A stretch of 30,034 bases of DNA, from the NCBI RefSeq assembly GCF_000701405.1, contig NZ_JNIV01000058.1:1-30034 (forward strand). The letters are read 5' to 3'. The position numbers were made by a program, and so were the translations under genes. This DNA is from Deinococcus marmoris DSM 12784. GTDB taxonomy: Bacteria; Deinococcota; Deinococci; Deinococcales; Deinococcaceae. Of this stretch, positions 24,359 to 30,034 are shown piece by piece. Numbering within the stretch: the stretch's first letter is position 1; each line of letters starts with the position of its first letter. The notes beneath the pieces are model-generated. The model searched no databases and was not told the origin of the DNA. It saw nothing but the letters and a program-made list of their open reading frames with translations.

Positions 24359-25585
24359 CTAGAAGAGAGTTGAGCTTCTCCCCTCCTTCCCCGCCCGGCC
24401 CAGCAGCCCCAGCGCAGGCACCCGCACCAGCGCGGCCAGGGCCAATGCAGAGCGCACCCCCAGCACGTTGCCCAGCACCCCGAACACCGGGCCGAAGGTG
24501 ACCTGCCCCAGCGCGTCTGCCTGCGCGGCGATGGAATTGACGGTGGCCCGTGAAGCTGGATTCAGTCCCCGGTTGATCCAGGCGTCATACAGCGGCGAGT
24601 ACAGTCCGCGCAACACCCCGTGAACCACCAGCGCCAGGGCCGCCCAGCCGAAGTTTGGGGCATAGGCGAAGGCCAGCAACGCCGCCACGCTGAGGCCCAA
24701 CACCCAGCGGAGGGCCAACGCCGCTGTTCTCGCATCCGCCGGGTTGATGCGGCGGCGTAACGGCTCAGTCACCGCGAAGCCGACAACCTGAACGGTCAGC
24801 GCCAGCAGCACAAACCAGTTCGCAGCACTCAGGCCACCGGGCAGACCCACTTCCTGAATCAGCAGAAATTCGTTCAGGCGGTCCAGTGCCTCGCTGCTCG
24901 CGCCGTACAGCAACGCACTCAGCATCAGCAGGGTCAGCACCCGGCTGGCACGGACCTCGCGCACCCCCTGGCGCAGCGTCCCCGACAGCGCGGCCCAGGT
25001 CTGGCGTTCCTCACGCGGGGCGGGGGAAAAGCCGTCCTCGGGCATTCGCAGCCACAGGTACAGGGCAAGTAATAGCGCCACCGCGCCGCCCGCGAGAATT
25101 GGAATGTGCAGGCCCAGCGTGGCGAGCGCCGCCGTCGCCCCGATTCCGGCAATCCCCGCCGCCCGCCCGTACTGGCTGCCCAGCAGATACAGGTGTGCGG
25201 CCCGGTCCTCGCCCACTTCATCCGCCAGCCACGCCTGCTGCGCGCCGCTGAGAAAGGTGTAGCCCGCCGCCGAGACGATCTGCGTCAGCAACAGCGCCCA
25301 GAACACCGGAAACGCGGCCACCAGCGCCATCGCCACGCCCAGGCAGACGCAGCCCAGAATCACCGAGCGGCGGCGCGAGTACACGTCGGCCACCACGCCT
25401 GTCGGGACTTCCAGCAGGAAGGCGGCCCCCTCCAGCGCCGCACCGATCAGCAGCAGTTGCAGCGGGTCCAGGCCCGCCACGGTTATGAAATACAGCCCTT
25501 GCAGCGTGTAGGCCAGGGCAAAGGCAAACGCCAGCCCCGCCGATAGCGCCAGATAAACCCGCGTGGGGTCACTTGTTTTCAACAT
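24359..25585 (-). CDS. Major facilitator superfamily transporter
   Basis: This 408-residue protein has about twelve membrane helices. The loop after helix 2 carries the MFS motif-A-like signature GVVADVYSRRR (63-73), with a matching loop after helix 8. The first half contains GAALEGAAFLLEVPTG, common in drug-efflux-like and YxlH/tetracycline-type MFS proteins. The substrate cannot be told from sequence. ATG 25585 has GGGAAG a few nt upstream. It converges on the hydrolase gene. The solute-binding protein gene lies about 207 bp upstream on the same strand behind its own terminator, so the two are probably separate transcripts. Confidence 0.85.
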   Translation of the reverse strand: MLKTSDPTRVYLALSAGLAFAFALAYTLQGLYFITVAGLDPLQLLLIGAALEGAAFLLEVPTGVVADVYSRRRSVILGCVCLGVAMALVAAFPVFWALLLTQIVSAAGYTFLSGAQQAWLADEVGEDRAAHLYLLGSQYGRAAGIAGIGATAALATLGLHIPILAGGAVALLLALYLWLRMPEDGFSPAPREERQTWAALSGTLRQGVREVRASRVLTLLMLSALLYGASSEALDRLNEFLLIQEVGLPGGLSAANWFVLLALTVQVVGFAVTEPLRRRINPADARTAALALRWVLGLSVAALLAFAYAPNFGWAALALVVHGVLRGLYSPLYDAWINRGLNPASRATVNSIAAQADALGQVTFGPVFGVLGNVLGVRSALALAALVRVPALGLLGRAGKEGRSSTLF

Positions 25586-25734
25586 ATTCTTCCCTGGGAA
25601 TTCAACAGCCAGTCTTGGTCAGGAATTCAGATGTGCCGCCCAGCGTGGGGCGCACGAATTCTTGACGTGGTGGGTTACAGGGCTGTTGACATTTGTAAAG
25701 CACCCCAGGGTTGAGGATGTCTTGAGCATAACGG

Positions 25735-25768
25735 AAAAAAGCGGCAGCCCCCGCAGGAACCGCCGCCT
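25735..25768 (-). terminator. Terminator of solute-binding protein gene
   Basis: On the minus strand GCGGC (25766-25762) pairs with GCCGC (25745-25741), with a long G-rich loop and TTTTTT (25740-25735) after it, 24 nt beyond the stop. The stem is short but the T-run is perfect. Confidence 0.65.
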
Positions 25769-25791
25769 TCTCCCCCGCTACTTCACTGCGC

Positions 25792-26550
<759 letters not shown>

Positions 26551-26672
26551 GAGGACTCCTGTGGACAGCGATGGTCCGTGTTGAACCCGAATCCCTGAGG
26601 AGGACGCCGGGCATGTGGTTGATGCCGGGCATTGTAGCGTCAGGCGAATGGCAGGGCATACGGCCCACCCCC

Positions 26673-26678
26673 TAGACT
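26673..26678 (+). promoter_or_regulatory. -10 box, leaderless flavoprotein gene
   Basis: TAGACT lies 5 nt before ATG 26684, and there is no ribosome-binding site. The gap is at the short end of the range seen in this window. Confidence 0.4.
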
Positions 26679-26683
26679 GCCCC

Positions 26684-28045
26684 ATGCGAATCGTAATTGT
26701 GGGCGGCGTGGCCGCTGGAATGAGTGCGGCCAGCCGCGCCACGCGCCAGAACCCCGACGCCGATGTGGTGGTCTTCGAGCGCGGCGAGTACATCAGCTAC
26801 GGCGCGTGTGGCCTGCCCTACGTTCTGGGCGGGGACGTGGAGAGCTTCGATGACCTGATCGCCCGCACCCCGGCCCAGATGCGCGCCCGTGGCATCGGCG
26901 TCCGCCTGCGCCACGACGTGACGGGTGTGGACGCGGGGGGCAGAACCATCACCGTCGTTGATAGGGAGTCCGGGCGCAGCACACACGAGCCGTACGACAA
27001 ACTGCTGATCGCCACCGGAGTTTCGGCCATTCGCCCCGACTGGGCCAAGACGGACCTGGGCGGCGTGCATGTGTTGCGCGAGATTCCCGATGGACAGGCA
27101 ATAGAGGCCACCATCAGCGGCGGCGCAAAGCGGGCCGTGATCGTTGGCGGCGGCTACATTGGGCTGGAGCTGGCCGAGACGCTGACCTGCCGGGGCCTGA
27201 GCGTGGTGGTGGTGGAAAAAGGGCCAGAGGTGGCCGGGCGGATGCTGGACCGTGAGTATCAGCAGCGCGTGCGGGCGGAACTGGAAAGCAACGGTGTGGA
27301 AATTCGCTGCGGCACAACGGTGGAGGGGCTGACCGGCAAGGACGGGCAGGTGACGGGCGTGCAGACCGATCAGGGTTTCATTCGTGGCGACGTGGTGATC
27401 GTGGCGGTGGGCGTGCGCCCCAACGTGGAACTGGCCCGCGCTGCCGGGGCGCGGATTGGCAAGACCGGGGCGGTGGCCGTGAATATCCGCCAGGAAACGG
27501 GGGTGGACGGCGTGTATTCGGCGGGAGACAACACCGAATCTGTCCACCGCGTCACGCGGCGCAGGGTCCATATCCCGCTGGGGCTGACCGCCAACCGCAT
27601 GGGCCGGGTGGCCGGGGTCAACATGGCCGGGGGCGACGCCACTTTTCCGGGGGTGGTGGGCAGCAGCATCTTCAAGACCTTCGCGCTGGGCGCGGCCCGC
27701 ACCGGCCTGACGCAATCGGAAGCCGATGAGTTGGGCCTGGACGCCGCCAGCGTGGACGTTCACAGCACCGATCACGCCGGGTATTACTCCACCGCAAAAC
27801 CCATCTACGTGCGCCTGACCGCCGAGCGCGGCACGGGCCGCCTGCTGGGCACGCAACTGGTCTGCGGCAACCATGAAAGCGTCAAGCGCGTGGACGTGAT
27901 CGCCGCGCTGCTGCACAGCCGGGGCAAGGTGCAGGACCTGTTCGAGATGGACCTGTCCTACGCCCCGCCCTTTTCCGGCGTGTGGGACGTGCTGCTGGTG
28001 GCCGCAGACCGCCTGAGCCGCGAGATCGGCAAGAAGCAGGAATAG
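26684..28045 (+). CDS. CoA-disulfide reductase-like FAD/NAD(P) oxidoreductase
   Basis: This 453-residue flavoprotein has an N-terminal FAD Rossmann motif (IVIVGGVAAGMSAA), the single redox cysteine C42 in SYGACGLPY, a second NAD(P)-binding Rossmann motif (VIVGGGYIGLELAE, about 148-161), and the FAD-binding GVYSAGDN. The C-terminal dimerisation domain follows. One cysteine in SYxxCGxPY defines the CoA-disulfide reductase / NADH oxidase / per- and polysulfide reductase group, in which the cysteine forms a mixed disulfide with CoA or a sulfenic acid. There is no rhodanese domain fused at the end. It would keep low-molecular-weight thiols reduced. The choice among the group activities is open. 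The start follows the -10 box. Confidence 0.88.
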   Translation: MRIVIVGGVAAGMSAASRATRQNPDADVVVFERGEYISYGACGLPYVLGGDVESFDDLIARTPAQMRARGIGVRLRHDVTGVDAGGRTITVVDRESGRSTHEPYDKLLIATGVSAIRPDWAKTDLGGVHVLREIPDGQAIEATISGGAKRAVIVGGGYIGLELAETLTCRGLSVVVVEKGPEVAGRMLDREYQQRVRAELESNGVEIRCGTTVEGLTGKDGQVTGVQTDQGFIRGDVVIVAVGVRPNVELARAAGARIGKTGAVAVNIRQETGVDGVYSAGDNTESVHRVTRRRVHIPLGLTANRMGRVAGVNMAGGDATFPGVVGSSIFKTFALGAARTGLTQSEADELGLDAASVDVHSTDHAGYYSTAKPIYVRLTAERGTGRLLGTQLVCGNHESVKRVDVIAALLHSRGKVQDLFEMDLSYAPPFSGVWDVLLVAADRLSREIGKKQE

Positions 28046-28108
28046 CGCACAGGCGGCCCCGGCATCTGCCCTGTCCCCTGATCCCGAACCCCCGCTCATC
28101 CGGGCGCG

Positions 28109-28114
28109 GATAAT
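28109..28114 (+). promoter_or_regulatory. -10 box deciding the start of second MFS gene
   Basis: GATAAT ends 7 nt before ATG 28122 with no ribosome-binding site. The competing in-frame ATG at 28113 overlaps this box, so a leaderless start at 28122 is favoured. It lies 64 nt beyond the flavoprotein stop. Confidence 0.45.
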
Positions 28115-28121
28115 GCGGGCC

Positions 28122-29363
28122 ATGAGAGGCTGGCCCCTGAATAAATGGCGCAGTTGGGACCGCAACGAGCAACTGGGCATCCTGAACGGCTGGGGCGTCT
28201 TTGTCGGCGACGGCTTTCTGAACGTGACCGTGGTGGTGGCGGGCTTTGCTTCCAAGCTGGGCGCACCCAACTGGGTCATCGGGCTGCTGCCCGCCATCGC
28301 CGGGGGCGGCTGGATGCTGCCGCAACTGCTGGTGGCTGCGCGGGTGCGGGGGCTGCCCTACAAGCTGCCGGTGTACCGCTCGGCGGCCACGGTCCGCACC
28401 CTGAGCTACCTGTCGATGGCTCTGATCGCCGCGTTCCTGGCCGATCAGCCCGCGCTGTGCCTGACGCTGTTCGTGCTGGCGATGCTGGTCAATTCGCTGG
28501 CCTCTGGCGTGGCGGGGCTGCCCTTTCTGGAGGTGGTCAGCAAGACGGTCAGCACCGAACGCCGCCCGCGTTATTTCGGCACACGCAATCTGTACGGCGG
28601 GCTGCTGGCCTTCGGCGCTGGGCTGCTGGTGCGCTGGATTCTGGGGTCCGGGCTGGAATTTCCGCTGAATTACGCGCTGATCTTCGCGCTGGGCACGGCG
28701 GCCTACACCTTCGGCTACTGGATATTCGGGCGCGTGCAGGAGCCGCCGGACCCCCCGCAGCAGGCCCAGGGGGTACGTGCCGAGTTCCGCGCCATTCCCG
28801 AAACGCTGCGTGATCCGCACTTCCGCGCCTTCCTGACCGTGCGCCTGCTGCTGGCGGGGGCCAGCATGAGCGATCCCTTCTTTACCGTGTACGCCCTGCG
28901 CGAACTGAACTTTCCCCCGGCCATCCTGGGCGTCTTCGTGATGGCCCTGACCGGGGCCGCCCCGCTGTCCAACATCGTGTGGCAGCGCGTGGCCGAGCGC
29001 AAGGGTTCGCGGCGGATCATCCGCTACGCTTCGGTGTTTTACGGGCTGGCTCCGCTGTACGCCGCCGTGGTGGGCCTGCTGGGGCTGGGGGCATGGGCCT
29101 ACCTGGGCGTGTTCATGCTGACCAGCGTGGCCGCGCAGGGCTTCAATCTGGGCCACACCAACCACCTGCTGAATATCGCCCCGCCCAACGCCCGCAGCCG
29201 CTACATCGGCACGCTGAACACGCTGGTGGGCGCGGCGCTGTTCACCCCTGTGCTGGGTGGGCTGGTGGCAGACCGCTTCGGCTACCTGCCGGTCTTTGCC
29301 ATCAGCCTGACCCTGTGCGCCGCCGCCTTCTGGCAGTGCGGCAAGCTGCGGCGGGACGCGTGA
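28122..29363 (+). CDS. Major facilitator superfamily transporter
   Basis: This 413-residue protein has about twelve hydrophobic helices. The N-terminus (RGWPLNKWRSWDRNEQLG) is cytoplasmic and basic. After helix 2 comes LPQLLVAARVRGLPYKLPVYR and later STERRPRYFGTRNLYGG, the pattern of the MFS group found with glycosyl-hydrolase or sugar-exporter genes, but the substrate is unknown. It is unrelated in detail to the MFS gene at 24359. ATG 28122 is preferred. It is the last chromosomal-type gene before the right-hand insertion sequence. A GTG at 29360 overlaps its stop as GTGA but leads only to a doubtful short frame. Confidence 0.85.
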   Translation: MRGWPLNKWRSWDRNEQLGILNGWGVFVGDGFLNVTVVVAGFASKLGAPNWVIGLLPAIAGGGWMLPQLLVAARVRGLPYKLPVYRSAATVRTLSYLSMALIAAFLADQPALCLTLFVLAMLVNSLASGVAGLPFLEVVSKTVSTERRPRYFGTRNLYGGLLAFGAGLLVRWILGSGLEFPLNYALIFALGTAAYTFGYWIFGRVQEPPDPPQQAQGVRAEFRAIPETLRDPHFRAFLTVRLLLAGASMSDPFFTVYALRELNFPPAILGVFVMALTGAAPLSNIVWQRVAERKGSRRIIRYASVFYGLAPLYAAVVGLLGLGAWAYLGVFMLTSVAAQGFNLGHTNHLLNIAPPNARSRYIGTLNTLVGAALFTPVLGGLVADRFGYLPVFAISLTLCAAAFWQCGKLRRDA

Positions 29364-29439
29364 GCCGGAGGGGTGATTTACAGGCCCTGGATGAGACGCA
29401 GGCCGTCTTCGACACGCCGCAGCATCTAGTCAAAGGGCG

Positions 29440-29742
29440 TCATCTGTGGCGTTTTAGCGTGGCCCTCTGTATCCGGGCCAAATGGGGATCAAGGCGTGTG
29501 TCGTTGTGGTCTGCCACCTGATTGATGGCCTCAGTCAGCGGGTCCACATCTCTAGAGTTTTGAATGTGTCCTGATGTGACTTCAACCTTCGCGGCGACCT
29601 GTGCCTGCTGCTTAAACTGTCGGTACAAGTCTAAAATCGCAGACGACGGATCATGATTTCCTTGGGCCACAATCCGAACTGCCTCCTTGCTCTCGCAGGC
29701 GAATCTTTTTACCAACCAATTTCTAAACAGTTGATAGTTTTG
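29440..29742 (-). pseudogene. C-terminal fragment of a gene interrupted by IS1-like element
   Basis: About 100 codons on the minus strand, ending in TGA at 29440, read as an intact hydrophilic C-terminus (for example RNWLVKRFACESKEAVRIVA near the junction and RIQRATLKRHR at the end). The local sequence is visibly more A/T-rich than the neighbours, with codons such as AAA, AGA and TTT, suggesting foreign origin. The reading frame crosses into the inverted-repeat end of the IS1-like element at 29743, so the N-terminus must lie beyond the element, if it survives. The family is not recognised. Confidence 0.5.
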
Positions 29743-30034
29743 GGTAGGGCCACAGGACAGCGTGGAGTAGCCAAAAAGAGGGCCGGGCTGGTATCTGGAG
29801 TGTGTGAAGACAACCAAAGCCGCCCGGCCCGCTCAATGTACGCCGCCCTGCCCGTTCTGCCCGACGCCAACCAAAGTTGGCGTTCACTCCAAGGCAGATC
29901 AACGCTACCGCTGCCACCAGTGCAAGAAAACCTTCACCCAGACGTATGGGACGCCACTGTATGGCCTCAAAACTGATGTCCATGTGGTGTTCATCATCTT
30001 GACCCTGCTGATCTTCGGTTGTCCGATTCCTGCC
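29743..30034 (+). mobile_element. IS1-like insertion sequence, left end
   Basis: From 29743 the sequence begins GGTAGGGCCACAGG, similar to the GGTGATGCTGCC start of IS1-family inverted repeats. A transposase gene starts 61 nt inside. The other end and target duplication lie outside the window. The boundary is also where the minus-strand gene loses its protein-like character. Confidence 0.6.
29804..30034 (+). CDS. IS1-like transposase N-terminus, runs off right edge
   Basis: Seventy-seven codons are visible from GTG 29804, preceded by GGAG at 29797-29800. The zinc ribbon reads C-x2-C (CPFC) and, after 17 residues, C-x2-C (RYRCHQCKKTFTQTYG). This is followed by TPLYGLK and a hydrophobic helix beginning the helix-turn-helix. 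This InsA-type ribbon is seen in IS1 and in some IS1595-related elements; the DDE part is off the window, so the family is provisional. Confidence 0.7.
   Translation, partial: MKTTKAARPAQCTPPCPFCPTPTKVGVHSKADQRYRCHQCKKTFTQTYGTPLYGLKTDVHVVFIILTLLIFGCPIPA

Noticed and set aside
26672..28297. 541-residue minus-strand open frame opposite the flavoprotein gene
   Set aside because: It lies antisense to a clear CoA-disulfide-reductase-like gene and into the next MFS gene, with shadow-type composition.
29360..29521. Short plus-strand frame starting at a GTG overlapping the MFS stop
   Set aside because: Its second half is antisense to the better-supported minus-strand fragment from 29440; at most the first 25 codons could be a truncated gene start, which cannot be proven.

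Overview
This window looks like chromosomal DNA from a Deinococcus species. By eye it is strongly GC-rich with GC-ending codons. Its protein families are typical housekeeping families with a deinococcal character: AccA/AccD, DnaG, a GltA-type citrate synthase, and a Tat-exported phosphoesterase. About half of the genes have no Shine-Dalgarno sequence and instead carry a TANNNT -10 box 5-8 nt upstream of the start codon, the leaderless arrangement known to be common in this genus. All calls come from reading the sequence; no database search was run.

Layout. Position 1-331 is the end of an ISAs1-family insertion sequence whose transposase runs off the left edge. Position 535-2463 is speA (arginine decarboxylase). 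Position 2561-3648 holds a coupled minus-strand pair, a DUF3006-like protein and a PPP/ApaH-like phosphoesterase, facing a Tat-exported YkuE-like phosphoesterase (3742-4635). Then come the accD-accA operon (minus), a LapA-like membrane protein (minus), cutA (plus), a cupin and a small membrane protein (minus), dnaG (plus), citrate synthase (minus) divergent from tsaB (plus), and a minus-strand run: SDR oxidoreductase, CBS-domain protein, a large multidomain secreted subtilase, a Nif3-like protein coupled to a P-loop kinase, a small hydrophilic protein, a class V aminotransferase and valS. Beyond valS lie an exported alpha/beta hydrolase (plus), an MFS exporter and an orphan amino-acid-binding protein (minus), a CoA-disulfide-reductase-like flavoprotein and a second MFS protein (plus). 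The right end is a gene remnant interrupted by the left end of an IS1-like element whose transposase runs off the right edge.

The most informative non-coding region is the valS leader (22465-23065). It contains a complete valine T-box riboswitch on the minus strand, with a GUC specifier, a UGGU acceptor-pairing bulge matching a tRNA with discriminator A, and a strong terminator. Between that terminator and the valS start codon sits a 155-bp palindromic MITE/REP-like element with roughly 24-bp terminal inverted repeats, so a second large hairpin is transcribed in the same leader.

Most genes act independently: polyamine synthesis (speA), fatty-acid initiation (accDA), replication priming (dnaG), the TCA cycle (gltA), tRNA t6A modification (tsaB) and valine charging (valS). 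Local cooperation is visible only in the overlapping pairs accD-accA, DUF3006-phosphoesterase and kinase-Nif3. I found no CRISPR array, rRNA, tRNA, prophage or recognisable defence system.
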